DNA of 64,000 nucleotides from Pseudomonas sp. Irchel s3h14 (GCF_900187425.1 NZ_FYDJ01000002.1:62001-126000); one strand, 5' to 3'. Counted from the first letter of the stretch, positions 20,795-30,412 are shown. The notes: generated by a model from the letters alone, not told the origin. Program-made: numbers and translations.

Positions 20795-21516
20795 AAAGAC
20801 ACTTCTGGCGTTAACGGCACTTCGCCCGCTTGGACGTCAACGGCAAGGATATTATTCGCGGCCTTGCCCCCCAGTTTCCTTACCACGGCTTCACGAATGG
20901 AGCCATAAAGTACAGGCGACAAGTTGGCATTAAACCACCTTAGATAGATATTACCCTCCACATGTTCGGTAGAAAAAAGATGGCCCAAGGGATCGCTCGC
21001 CCCTTGTACAGTAGTTTTAAACTCTACAAAAAGACTGTCCATCAACAACCCTTGTCGGGCCACGATGATCTGCAACCTGACGTTACAACTCGCTGGAGAG
21101 TCCCCATCCTTGTCATTTTCTGGCCTGAGTGTTTGCTCCCGCAGCCGCTCAATCACCGGGTGGGTATCAGGCAAGTGGACAATATCGTCAAAGGCACGCA
21201 TGACATGGGCAATCGTGGTGCGAGCCGATGGCGCTTCCAACCGATTCTCAACCCAATTGACCATGGCGCGTTTCGACGCGTCGTCAACGGCGAAACTGTC
21301 CCACGCAACAGACCTCTGCAACCAACTGTCTTTTAACACCCCCAGATATGTCTCATACCACCCGCCAGCACGGGCGAACTCCGGGTATTTCTTGTTAGCC
21401 ACTAACTGCGCAAACAATACCGAATTCAATACATCCTGCCTCTCCTGCGCCAATAGCGTAGAGGACAGTAATACAACGGCACCTGCATCAATAAAAACTG
21501 AATACTGATTGTCCAT
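20791..21516 (-). CDS. unrecognised small-protein family member, divergent copy
   Basis: I do not recognise this family. The 241-residue product shares LFAQLVANKKYP and then WYETYLGVLKDSW with its neighbour at 21580, and has similar length, so the two are paralogues, probably by tandem duplication. The C-terminus ends EVSL rather than the YEL seen in two other copies, making this the most divergent member. The ATG at 21516 is chosen because AGGAG lies six bases upstream; another ATG at 21534 has no such site. It lies downstream of the 21580 copy behind a strong hairpin, and overlaps the decayed third copy as ATGA. No signal peptide or clear membrane helix is seen. Confidence 0.75.
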   Translation of the reverse strand: MDNQYSVFIDAGAVVLLSSTLLAQERQDVLNSVLFAQLVANKKYPEFARAGGWYETYLGVLKDSWLQRSVAWDSFAVDDASKRAMVNWVENRLEAPSARTTIAHVMRAFDDIVHLPDTHPVIERLREQTLRPENDKDGDSPASCNVRLQIIVARQGLLMDSLFVEFKTTVQGASDPLGHLFSTEHVEGNIYLRWFNANLSPVLYGSIREAVVRKLGGKAANNILAVDVQAGEVPLTPEVSL

Positions 21517-21541
21517 CACATTCTCCTGATCCATTCAAGAA

Positions 21542-21564
21542 TGGCGACTGCTACGCAGTCGCCA
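21542..21564 (-). terminator. intercistronic hairpin between two paralogues
   Basis: TGGCGACTGC and GCAGTCGCCA form a perfect 10-bp stem with a three-base loop, followed on the minus strand by TTCTTG. It would act as a partial terminator or mRNA stabiliser favouring the first gene over those downstream. Confidence 0.65.
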
Positions 21565-21579
21565 AGCGATCACCCGTGA

Positions 21580-22389
21580 TCAGAGTTCGTATTCGTCGAT
21601 TTTAGTCAGTGCACGATCACCTAACTTCGCGATGATAGTGGCACGAGTACGCGCAACAATGGATGGCACCATGGTCATATGGCTCTCGCCTTTGTACAGA
21701 TCAACCGAACTGGCATCCCAATCAACAAACAGGACTTTGGTCTGGTTAACATGTTTGATGAAGCGCACCGCGCCCAGAGCCAGGATGACTTCACCGTGTT
21801 GACTCTCGATGCAGGACGCCACACCAAAACCACCCGTACCGGAATCCTTGATGTTCTGGTCGAAGACCTGAAGCGGTTTATCACTGGCTTGCAGTGCAGC
21901 CAGCGCATCGCCGGCAACTTTCAACATCAGCGCCGAGGTCGGACCAGGTACAGCGGCGGCGGCAACGGCGGAGCCCAAAACCTTCAGGACCAGTTGATCC
22001 ATTTTGAAGCTCTTGCCCGAGGCCGCAACGGTGTCGTAATACTTCTGCAGAATGGTCCAGCCCGCATCCTGCATGACTTGCAGGAAGTACTGATACCACT
22101 CCTTGCCTTGATCATCACGCGGATACTTTTTGTTCGCCACTAACGAGGCAAACAGATAAGTGTGTTGAATGTCGGTCTTGTTTTGTTCGGACATCCCCGA
22201 CACAAAAGACAGCACACCGTCACCTACAATCGATGCACGGTCCGGCTGTTCGATATCGGTATTAATCTGCACAGATTTGATCGCCATACCCCGTGGAGCG
22301 ATAACAACATTCTCAGGTGCTGCATCATAAGCATTCAAACGCTCAAGACGGTCAGACAGAGTTACAACCGGATTAGACTCAATGTTCAT
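21580..22389 (-). CDS. unrecognised small-protein family member, best-preserved copy
   Basis: A 269-residue product with a good ribosome site (AAGGAAATTGAA) before the ATG. I cannot assign a function. Residues 79-90 (YLFASLVANKKYP region) and 98-111 (WYQYFLQVMQDAGW) are shared with copies at 20791, 20133 and 35438. Residues about 135-165 are Ala/Val/Leu-rich (VLGSAVAAAAVPGP), possibly membrane-active or a packed helix pair. The C-terminal third carries KVLFVDWDAS, matching FLFWPMEE and YLFWTIDQ elsewhere, and the protein ends EYEL. Gly/Ala stretches aside, composition is ordinary. It lies first in a minus-strand group about 1 kb beyond the end of the toxin gene. Partner, chaperone or small effector roles are all open. 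Confidence 0.8.
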   Translation of the reverse strand: MNIESNPVVTLSDRLERLNAYDAAPENVVIAPRGMAIKSVQINTDIEQPDRASIVGDGVLSFVSGMSEQNKTDIQHTYLFASLVANKKYPRDDQGKEWYQYFLQVMQDAGWTILQKYYDTVAASGKSFKMDQLVLKVLGSAVAAAAVPGPTSALMLKVAGDALAALQASDKPLQVFDQNIKDSGTGGFGVASCIESQHGEVILALGAVRFIKHVNQTKVLFVDWDASSVDLYKGESHMTMVPSIVARTRATIIAKLGDRALTKIDEYEL

Positions 22390-22530
22390 TTCAATTTCCT
22401 TTTATTTAATTAAGGCCCTCCATGGGCCCGAGCGACAAACTTACGCAACTTATAAAAAACGAACAAGCACACAACTGTAACTTCAAATAATGTAATTTAT
22501 TATTATCCCGACAAGCCAACCACCCACTAA

Positions 22531-22553
22531 CAAACAAACAAACAAACAAACAA
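22531..22553. repeat. tetranucleotide repeat, five CAAA units plus CAA
   Basis: Perfect short tandem repeat in the 285-bp AT-rich gap between divergent genes, about 142 bp upstream of the gene at 21580 and 122 bp upstream of marC. Slippage here could alter promoter spacing or a leader length. The rest of the gap holds AT-rich sequence and no other feature I can support. Confidence 0.85.
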
Positions 22554-22674
22554 CTAAGCCACTATTAACATAACGAGGACTTTGGCACTTGCAACCGGCC
22601 CATGACTGCAAGCCGACAGACTGCCCGGCGCCTGATAGACTCCACTTCAATTTCAATCGCCGCGGGCTTCGACC

Positions 22675-23271
22675 ATGCTCCACGTGTTGTTCAGCGTTTA
22701 CCTGAAGATGCTGGTGCTCTACAGCCCGTTCTTCGTACTGTCCTGCTTCATCAGTCTGACCCGCGGTTATTCGCGCAAGGAACAACGTCGCCTGGCCTGG
22801 AAAGTGGCGACTGCCACCCTGGTCTCCAGCGTCTTGCTGTACCTGTTCGGGCGAGTGATTTTCAGTGTCTTCGGCATCACCGTGGACGCCTTCCGCATCG
22901 GCGCCGGCAGTGTGTTGTTCATCTCGGCGCTGGGCATGGCCCAAGGCAAGTCTGCGGTGCAGACCGACAACGTGCAGCAGGACGTGACCATCGTCCCGCT
23001 GACCATTCCCCTGACGGTCGGCCCCGGCACCATCGGCGCCTTGCTGGTGATGGGCGTGAGCCAGCCTCATTGGGACGACAAACTCACGGCCATTCTCAGT
23101 ATTGCCCTGGCCAGTTTTACGGTCGGCATAGTGCTTTATCTGTCCAACCGCATCGAGCACATTCTCGGTGACCAGGGCTTGCAGATCGTCAGCCGGTTGA
23201 TGGGGTTGTTCGTCTGCGCATTGGCGGCGCAGATCATCTTTACCGGGGTGAAGGGCTATCTGGTTCCGTGA
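22675..23271 (+). CDS. MarC family integral membrane protein
   Basis: Inner-membrane protein of 198 residues with about six hydrophobic helices. The family hallmark is PLTIPLTVGPGTIGALL in the middle, after a region reading GAGSVLFISALGMAQGK. Family function is unproven, since the early link to multiple antibiotic resistance was not upheld. It is the only plus-strand gene between retS and the end of the toxin, and separates the toxin from the small-protein genes. Full length, ATG start. Confidence 0.9.
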   Translation: MLHVLFSVYLKMLVLYSPFFVLSCFISLTRGYSRKEQRRLAWKVATATLVSSVLLYLFGRVIFSVFGITVDAFRIGAGSVLFISALGMAQGKSAVQTDNVQQDVTIVPLTIPLTVGPGTIGALLVMGVSQPHWDDKLTAILSIALASFTVGIVLYLSNRIEHILGDQGLQIVSRLMGLFVCALAAQIIFTGVKGYLVP

Positions 23272-23332
23272 CGCCCACCTTCGTCATTAGCGCGGCGAAC
23301 TGCCTGTCCTCGCCATCGATGGCTGTCAGAAC

Positions 23333-26300
23333 TCAATCTTCTATTTTTTCAACTATTGCGGTGGGCAAAATGTCTTTGAGCAACACACTACTCGTGCTGC
23401 CTTTCCTGGCAACAAGGGCACTCACCAGTGTTGACACCGCTAAGGAGTGATAGCCGCTCATCGTCAGAAATACGTTCCGTTGCAAAACGACATCGGTCGA
23501 GAATACGTCGCGAAAGATCAAACTGTGTCCGCTGTCCGCATCCACAATCACCAAGTGTTCATCGACCCGGCTCGCCCACAACTGATCCGCGACCACGATA
23601 TCCCAGATCAGTTTTCCCGGAACCGAAGGCGGGTGATCGAGTGCATAGCGGCAATCGACAATGACCGATTCAAGTTTCAACCATGCGGCTCTGGTAAGCC
23701 GACAGGTCGTTGAACCTTGACCCAGTTTGAGCACCAGGATGCTGACATTATCGGCAATCAACGGGAGCAGGTCCGTACGCGTTTTCGCCCCCTCGACCAC
23801 CAGTACTTCGGCGTTTCGCTGGACATAGTCGAGCGGCCCGACCCTGTTGTTTTGCGGATAGGTGTGCAAAAAACCGTCCCTGCGGTCATGCAGCATCACA
23901 TTGGTTTGATGCTGGGTGCCGACGAGCGTGAATGGCGCAGCAATAGCGGTCTTCGGAATTCGGATCAACCGTCCGGTCCGGACCACGTACCATTGTTGGT
24001 AGTCAGGGTCTTTGACGGACAGAAAATCGGCGCATCGATGTTCGTTCGCCAGCACCGCCAGGCCCTCACTCAACTCAACTTCCAATGCAGCGACCCAATG
24101 GCTGTTAACGCCCGTAATCCGTACCGGTTCGTTGTACTGTAAATCCACCTCCACACCTTCAAGCGTCGTTGCCCTCAGGCCAGAGCCTTCCTCTGTTACG
24201 TCGCTAAAGGTCCAGCTCGCCCATTCCTGCGTCAGGGCTGGCAATGCCTCAGCCAGTAACAGTTTCGTTCCCTGGGCAAATGCCGTGCTCAAGCGGTCTG
24301 GATCGATAAAACCCTGACGGACAATCTTGCCGGTTGAAAGATCAAACAGCCAGGTGGCCTGATTGTCTGGAGTAAGACTCAGCAACCGTACTTCTTTACC
24401 GCGCCCCATTTCAGCGAGCAGCAGCCGACCATCCAGGTACCAGGCGCACAAGGCATCTCCCTTGAAACCGGTCAAACCCAGGATGGCAAAACTCGACACC
24501 GGGTATTGCACCGCAACCGTTTCCAGCGCCGACCACCATTGGGTTTTTCCCTTGAACCAGTGCTCGGTCAGCCCGCCGAGTCTCAGATTCCCGTCCGGCA
24601 TAATGTTAAAGAACAGACCAGAGTCGGTCAGGACGAGATAGTCCCGCTCAACGGCGACAACATTTTTCAGCCCAGGGGGGGAGATGTTGCTGGACGCCCA
24701 TTGTGCGCGACCCTCCACCATCGACCTTTGCTGACACATGAGGCGTTGGTGAAGTTTGTCGTAGGTAACGAACACGTCGCCCTCGACACCGGCGGGAGCA
24801 ATGAGCACAAGATCATTCAAGGCCTTGATCGAGTCTGCCCATCCCCGCGCATGGTGACGCCTGGCAGGTGCACGAATAATCAACCCATCACTGCTGCGCA
24901 CCCAGACCAGATCCCGCGACTCGGCATCGATCTGCCAACAAATCGAAACCAGTGCACCGGGACGCCAGTTCACTGAATTGGCGGACTCTGCCAGCAACAC
25001 ATAGTCGCCCAGCACCTGCTTCCAGTCCTTCAGCGTGTCAGCCTCCAAAACGACCTGCAACGCAGGATCCTGACCGCGGGTGATCGAGCTGAGCAGCACG
25101 GCCCGGTCATGGATCACATAGGTCAGTTCATCGCGCTGGCCGTCCTTTCCAGGGAGCTGCTGCACGATCTGAATGCCGCCATTGGTCACAGCCTCGAAGC
25201 GGACAATCGCCATGCTATCTCTAAAAAGCAAACGATAGCGCTGAACCAGCGTGCCGGTGATCGCATCGACCTGCCAGACATAGAAAGTCTCGGGGTGATA
25301 GAAGTAAGCCGAACCCTCCACCACCGCGCCCAATCTCACCTCATCCGACATCAGGACATGCGAGTCGCGGATGTACAGAAAACGATCCAGCGCCGAGTCG
25401 TAATACGCGGTTACTGTCCTGGGTTCGTCCGGTTTTTCGAACGGCACCACGAAGTTGCGAACAGGGGTGTAAGACGCGGCGAGGCGATGTTCATGGGTCA
25501 GTGTCTTGAAGTGATCCAGCAACGCTTGTTCCCCGAGGGCCGGACTGGCCTCTTCTTCGACCACTTCAAGCTTGCAGGCAACAAGATCAACGAGCACGAT
25601 TTTGTTTTTCGACAGCTTGAGCAACACATGGTGAACGCCACTGCCACTGAACGTCACATCCAATGTCCCCGAGACAAGGCGCCCCCCGGCTTCTATCCGG
25701 ATGTCTGCCTCCACCAGCCATGGAGCCAGCAGCATCCATTGCATGGCAATGTGACCGGGTGCGACGAGTTCAAGGCTCACCCCGGGATTGAGCAGCACGG
25801 AACATTGAGCTCCTGCGCCTTCTACCCGGTAGGACACCAGCCCGTGCCACATCTTCGGCAGCGCAGGTACCGCCAGTGATCGCTCGATGTTATCGAGACG
25901 AACGTTGAATACCGTTGATTTGTAGACCGGGTACAGCCGGTTGACCACGTAATCGCTGGGAAACGAATAGAACGAAAACAGAAACTGCCATTGCCCCTGT
26001 GCGTTCTTTTTCTCCAGTCGACGTGCCGTGTCGAACCCGCCGGCATGACGAAACGTGACAAACGGCAGCGCCTTGTATTCGTAGCCGTACCAGGTCTTCG
26101 GTCGGCAGGGCAGAACGATGGTCTGTCCTGCCTGTGGTGAGAAATTCGCCGAGTCCGGCAACTCAAGTCCCTGACGAATATCGATGGCTCGTTCGTAATT
26201 CACATCGTAATCCGGGACCCCGAAATGGTTCCGAAGCGGGAACAGTTTCGGGCTGTCGAAATGGACGGTGGATGCGCGCAAATCCAAATCGGCAAACACC

Positions 26301-29300
26301 AGCAAGGGCTGCGCAATCCAGGCATTCAACGCCTTGTCCAGGTAATAGCCGCCTTGTACATACGCCTTTTCAAGCCCAGCAAAAAACAGCGCGACCTCCT
26401 TGGCTTCCTCCGCAATCGTCGCAAAACCTTCGGCCAGCGCAGTAACGCCCACTGCCACTCCGCCAAAAATCACCCCGGCGCCCCCCAGCACCGCGGCCAC
26501 CGTACCCGCGCCAGCCAGGGCTGCCCCCAGACCCGCTACGCCCAACACCACACTCGCGGAGTCGAAGGCCAACTGCGTCCCGAACTGCGCCTTTTCAATC
26601 TCATTGGTGGCGTGGCTTAGCTGATAAATATCAAACCCGACATTCACCATCCCCAATACCGTACCGACCCCTTCATTGGCGATATGCCCCAACGCCCTTC
26701 GCACAAACGGCGCGCTGGTCCTGGCGATCAGCTTTTCATCGTCCAGTGCCTGGCGGACCAGTTTGATCACACCAATAACGTCCACTACGTTGCCATGGGC
26801 CAACTGGGCATAGTTCACGTAGGCATGCAGGCGAATGGCGGTGGTCAGGGCCTTGTCACCACCGCTGGCCGCGCCCTCGTGATGTCGCAGCGCATTCATC
26901 AGGGCCTGTATGGTGAAACCGGCATTGAGCGTATGAACGCTGCCGGCGTCCGTCGGATCGAGCGGATTGACCGGCGCACGCGGGCGAGCGGCCAATGAAT
27001 GGAAGGTTTCGGAGAGGAAGTTTTTAATTCTCAGGAACCGGTGATCGCTGGTGGTGACACGCTCAATGGTCTGCCCGGCATCGGTGTTGACCAGACTGAT
27101 TGTGTATTCCCCCGTTGGGGTTATCTCCAGTGTCTCGAACAACACAACAGAATCCGACGCCAGCCCGTGTTGCTCCTGCAACTGCCGTGTCGCCTGCGCG
27201 ATCTGCCCACCCCACCAGTGCGCGTCCAGTTCCAGCAATGAACTGCCCAGCGCCGCATTGTTGACCAACGACTGCCCCCGGGCACTGGCCAGCCGTTGTC
27301 TTACCCGAGGCGCCTGCTCAGGCAACGCTCCCGGCACCAACAGACTTGAGACCTGAGCACCGGACGCAAGCACCATGGCGTTCAGCCCTGCGCCATTGAG
27401 TTCGATCAAGTCAAAAATCGGACGTGCCACATCCCCAAAGGCGGCGTAATGCCTGGCCATCTCCTTGCGGATGAAAAAGTGCGTCAGCGCCTCACTGAAC
27501 GTCGAGGCAGTCACAAACTCGAAGATCCCGAAATTCGGATCGTAGAGCAGGTAAGCGCTGTGTGGCCCCTCAAACGTTTTCGCAACCAGCATCGAGTGGT
27601 TGTCCGAGTTGAGCATCAGGGTGGTGGTGGCCGTTTTTTCTTCCAGCATCGCTACGACCTGAGTCAGATCGGAACGCATCAATGGCTTGCCTGATTCATT
27701 GACCGGGACGTCACGCAGCTCCTCGATCATGTTCACAAACCCCTTTGAGTCGCCGGCTTCAGGCTCGGTAACCGCCAGGTAAAAGCGTTCCCGCAAGGTA
27801 TTTGCCGCGTTGCTGCCTTTATGGAGCGCAGCAGCCATGGCCAGTGCCAGTGGGTAACAGCGTCCGGCAACCCGATCGCCCGATCCTTCGAGCAACAAGT
27901 CCTGGGGCACCAACTTGAAACTGCCGTGATCGAAGCTCTCCAGCACTTCACCGATTCGTTCGCCAATCCGGTCGCGGTACTCGAGTTTCGCCACGTGCTG
28001 AATCCTGGCGACCAAACGCCCCCATTCCACCAGCGTCAGCGGGCGTTCGAGTGCCTGCTTCTTGAGCTCGACGCTGGTTTCGGACAAGGCCACGGGCGGG
28101 TTGGAAGCACTCGTCAACCCGGCAAGGAAAGCCGGATGACTTTGCTTGAACAACTCCCGCTCAATGGCCCCGTAACGGTGGATGACTCCCAACTCCGACA
28201 TCGTATTGGCAAGGTTTTCAAGCGTTGCACTGGCTGCATCAAAATGCCGGTTATCCAGGGCATTGACCCCCAACAGGCCACCCAGCAACAGACGTTGCAG
28301 CGGGTTTAGATTCAGGGTGAGCAGTGGGTCTTTGGCGAGCTGGCTCAGCAGTTCATCCACCGACAGGTTTTGTGTCGCCGCGTCCGGGAAGGGTGCCGGG
28401 GGGCGGATGTTGGCGTCCTGAGCAATGATCGCTTGCCGGTCATCGAAGCTCAGGGACAACGGCTTTTCAAACGTCACGCTGCCGTTGTGGCGCTGACTCA
28501 TTGCCTGGCGAAATGGCTCACCGAGGTCATCGGCCAGTTGCTGCAACAGATCGGTAATCAACACATGACGACCTTCGATCACCGGCCAGCCTTCTTCGAA
28601 ATCAATACGCTGGTACTTGAGCAGTTGTGTGACATCGCCGGCATAGCGGGCTTTGAACTTCCCGGCCTCCCAACGCTGCTTTTCTCTATTCAGCCATTGA
28701 GCCGTATCGCTCTCGTTCTCCTTCCAGGAGTGATCCAGCTCCTCCTCGGTCGCCCGGTTGACGGTTGCGATGGCGGGTATGGCGACTTCAGCTCTCGAAG
28801 CTTCAGCGCCCCGTGGAGTGAAATGCATCTTCTCGTAATCCGCCAGCCCATCGCGCATCGCAGCAGGCCCGGTCAGATAAATGGTCACTTCACTCTGTGG
28901 ACGGATTCCGTCGCTGTAGTAAGCAGCGGCAGCTTCAACCAAAAACCTGAGCGCTATTTCTTCCTCCATCGACAGTTCATGCAAGGGCCCGAACCGTTTC
29001 TCGACCACCTCCTCGGCAACGTCACTGACTGCCTGGGCATCGATAAGCGCGATCCTTCTTTCAACGGCTAACCGGGCGGTGGCATCAACTACCTCATAGT
29101 TAAGCCTGAAACGGTCAAGAACAGCCTTGAGCATCGCTGACCCGGTATGAGCCATCATGAACGCGTTACTCATTGTGCTTTGTTCGGCGACGGCACGCAG
29201 TCCATCCGGTCGCACCTGGCGCTCTACCGGGCGACGGAAAACACTGCTGATATCAGGGCTGCTCTTGGCAAAACTCTCCAGCGCCTCACGGTGCTCCTGA

Positions 29301-30412
29301 GGAATTTGCTCGAAATAGCTTGTGTACCTGCTGCGTATAACCTGCCGCCCCGGCATCCACTCAGGACGGTGGTCAAGTATCAACTGCAAAACACCCAGGC
29401 GTGCATCCGAGCCAAACCGGCTTATATCCACCCCGCCCAGCTTTTCTAACAGCGGCGGCAGGTTATCCACGTCTGCATAACTGCCACCGTCGGCGAGCAG
29501 TGCCTCGGCGCGGACAATATCGGAGGCGGCAGCAAAGTTGCCACGCAAGCTGACTTCTCGCTCGTAGATGTCCTGCAAGTACAAGGGTGTCGCCTCGGTG
29601 GCGAGATCGCAAAGAACAATAGCGCTCTCTTTCAACGACAACAGACTCTGGTGGTTGTTTTCCCTGAGTACTTTCAACCGTCCTTCATCTTGACTATAGG
29701 CTCGAACCAACAGATCGATCCTGGCGTCGTCGGCGCTCTCTCCGCGCTCTACCGCTTTATTAATGTGCGCAAACATCTGCTGCTTGAGAGCAATGACCCG
29801 TTCTTCATATTTATCGCCTAGTTCAATAGCGGTACTACTGGCCTGCCCGCCATCAAGCATGGCGTCAGCCTTGGCCGCCTCGACAATAATCCGATTGGTT
29901 TCGTAGGCCAGCAATGCATCGCTGTCGTACCAGAGTTTGAGGGTGTAACCCTGCCCAGACAATGTCTGCTTCCAGATGTTGATGTAGTCGCGCTGGATAT
30001 CGCCCATACCACCGCCGAGCCAGACAAAATGCAGATTGTCAGGAACGTTTGTTTTGGGAATTAGCAACTGCTGGGTACCGTTCGACAAACGAGCCTCGAA
30101 ACCTTCGAGCCGTTCGTAGATGTCTGTCACGTCGGGGGGCGCGCTCTTGGGAGGAAGCGACTCAGTCGTTCGTCGTGGTCGACCCACAGGCCCGCCAAAA
30201 GATGCCAAAGCCTGCTTCAACAGGCCCAGCGGCTCCAGCATCCTTGGCGAATCGAGCAAGTCGATGCAGCCTGAGTAATACCTGAAGACGGCGTCATACT
30301 CATCGGTACCTTTGTGTGAAATTAACGCCTGCTCAAGATCTTTAAGATTAAAAAGTTTTGCGAACTTTACATATTCACCGACATACGGAACATCCAAATG
30401 ACTATTAGACAA
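23333..30412 (-). CDS. giant lymphostatin/clostridial-toxin-like protein: glycosyltransferase, YopT-like protease, pore-forming region
   Basis: Predicted multidomain cytotoxin of 2,359 residues. Residues about 120-520 resemble the TcdA/TcdB glucosyltransferase fold: NLHFVWLGGG, then SDIVRAEALLADGGSYADVD with the metal-binding Asp-Val-Asp at 314-316. A C58, YopT-like cysteine protease follows with a readable triad: Cys852 (GRCYPLALAMA), His939 (DNHSMLVAK) and Asp958 (LLYDPNFGIF). Residues about 1150-1800 fit the TcdA/TcdB pore-forming region, with a Gly/Ala-rich hydrophobic stretch at about 1281-1329. The last 550 residues look like beta-propeller repeats (FDLSTGKIVRQG, WYLDGRLLLA). The start is a TTG with GGAGAG four bases upstream; the frame is open to a TTG at 30439 without such a site. 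The protease is C58, not the C80 autoprocessing type of clostridial toxins. Secretion route unknown. Confidence 0.85.
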   Translation of the reverse strand: MSNSHLDVPYVGEYVKFAKLFNLKDLEQALISHKGTDEYDAVFRYYSGCIDLLDSPRMLEPLGLLKQALASFGGPVGRPRRTTESLPPKSAPPDVTDIYERLEGFEARLSNGTQQLLIPKTNVPDNLHFVWLGGGMGDIQRDYINIWKQTLSGQGYTLKLWYDSDALLAYETNRIIVEAAKADAMLDGGQASSTAIELGDKYEERVIALKQQMFAHINKAVERGESADDARIDLLVRAYSQDEGRLKVLRENNHQSLLSLKESAIVLCDLATEATPLYLQDIYEREVSLRGNFAAASDIVRAEALLADGGSYADVDNLPPLLEKLGGVDISRFGSDARLGVLQLILDHRPEWMPGRQVIRSRYTSYFEQIPQEHREALESFAKSSPDISSVFRRPVERQVRPDGLRAVAEQSTMSNAFMMAHTGSAMLKAVLDRFRLNYEVVDATARLAVERRIALIDAQAVSDVAEEVVEKRFGPLHELSMEEEIALRFLVEAAAAYYSDGIRPQSEVTIYLTGPAAMRDGLADYEKMHFTPRGAEASRAEVAIPAIATVNRATEEELDHSWKENESDTAQWLNREKQRWEAGKFKARYAGDVTQLLKYQRIDFEEGWPVIEGRHVLITDLLQQLADDLGEPFRQAMSQRHNGSVTFEKPLSLSFDDRQAIIAQDANIRPPAPFPDAATQNLSVDELLSQLAKDPLLTLNLNPLQRLLLGGLLGVNALDNRHFDAASATLENLANTMSELGVIHRYGAIERELFKQSHPAFLAGLTSASNPPVALSETSVELKKQALERPLTLVEWGRLVARIQHVAKLEYRDRIGERIGEVLESFDHGSFKLVPQDLLLEGSGDRVAGRCYPLALAMAAALHKGSNAANTLRERFYLAVTEPEAGDSKGFVNMIEELRDVPVNESGKPLMRSDLTQVVAMLEEKTATTTLMLNSDNHSMLVAKTFEGPHSAYLLYDPNFGIFEFVTASTFSEALTHFFIRKEMARHYAAFGDVARPIFDLIELNGAGLNAMVLASGAQVSSLLVPGALPEQAPRVRQRLASARGQSLVNNAALGSSLLELDAHWWGGQIAQATRQLQEQHGLASDSVVLFETLEITPTGEYTISLVNTDAGQTIERVTTSDHRFLRIKNFLSETFHSLAARPRAPVNPLDPTDAGSVHTLNAGFTIQALMNALRHHEGAASGGDKALTTAIRLHAYVNYAQLAHGNVVDVIGVIKLVRQALDDEKLIARTSAPFVRRALGHIANEGVGTVLGMVNVGFDIYQLSHATNEIEKAQFGTQLAFDSASVVLGVAGLGAALAGAGTVAAVLGGAGVIFGGVAVGVTALAEGFATIAEEAKEVALFFAGLEKAYVQGGYYLDKALNAWIAQPLLVFADLDLRASTVHFDSPKLFPLRNHFGVPDYDVNYERAIDIRQGLELPDSANFSPQAGQTIVLPCRPKTWYGYEYKALPFVTFRHAGGFDTARRLEKKNAQGQWQFLFSFYSFPSDYVVNRLYPVYKSTVFNVRLDNIERSLAVPALPKMWHGLVSYRVEGAGAQCSVLLNPGVSLELVAPGHIAMQWMLLAPWLVEADIRIEAGGRLVSGTLDVTFSGSGVHHVLLKLSKNKIVLVDLVACKLEVVEEEASPALGEQALLDHFKTLTHEHRLAASYTPVRNFVVPFEKPDEPRTVTAYYDSALDRFLYIRDSHVLMSDEVRLGAVVEGSAYFYHPETFYVWQVDAITGTLVQRYRLLFRDSMAIVRFEAVTNGGIQIVQQLPGKDGQRDELTYVIHDRAVLLSSITRGQDPALQVVLEADTLKDWKQVLGDYVLLAESANSVNWRPGALVSICWQIDAESRDLVWVRSSDGLIIRAPARRHHARGWADSIKALNDLVLIAPAGVEGDVFVTYDKLHQRLMCQQRSMVEGRAQWASSNISPPGLKNVVAVERDYLVLTDSGLFFNIMPDGNLRLGGLTEHWFKGKTQWWSALETVAVQYPVSSFAILGLTGFKGDALCAWYLDGRLLLAEMGRGKEVRLLSLTPDNQATWLFDLSTGKIVRQGFIDPDRLSTAFAQGTKLLLAEALPALTQEWASWTFSDVTEEGSGLRATTLEGVEVDLQYNEPVRITGVNSHWVAALEVELSEGLAVLANEHRCADFLSVKDPDYQQWYVVRTGRLIRIPKTAIAAPFTLVGTQHQTNVMLHDRRDGFLHTYPQNNRVGPLDYVQRNAEVLVVEGAKTRTDLLPLIADNVSILVLKLGQGSTTCRLTRAAWLKLESVIVDCRYALDHPPSVPGKLIWDIVVADQLWASRVDEHLVIVDADSGHSLIFRDVFSTDVVLQRNVFLTMSGYHSLAVSTLVSALVARKGSTSSVLLKDILPTAIVEKIED

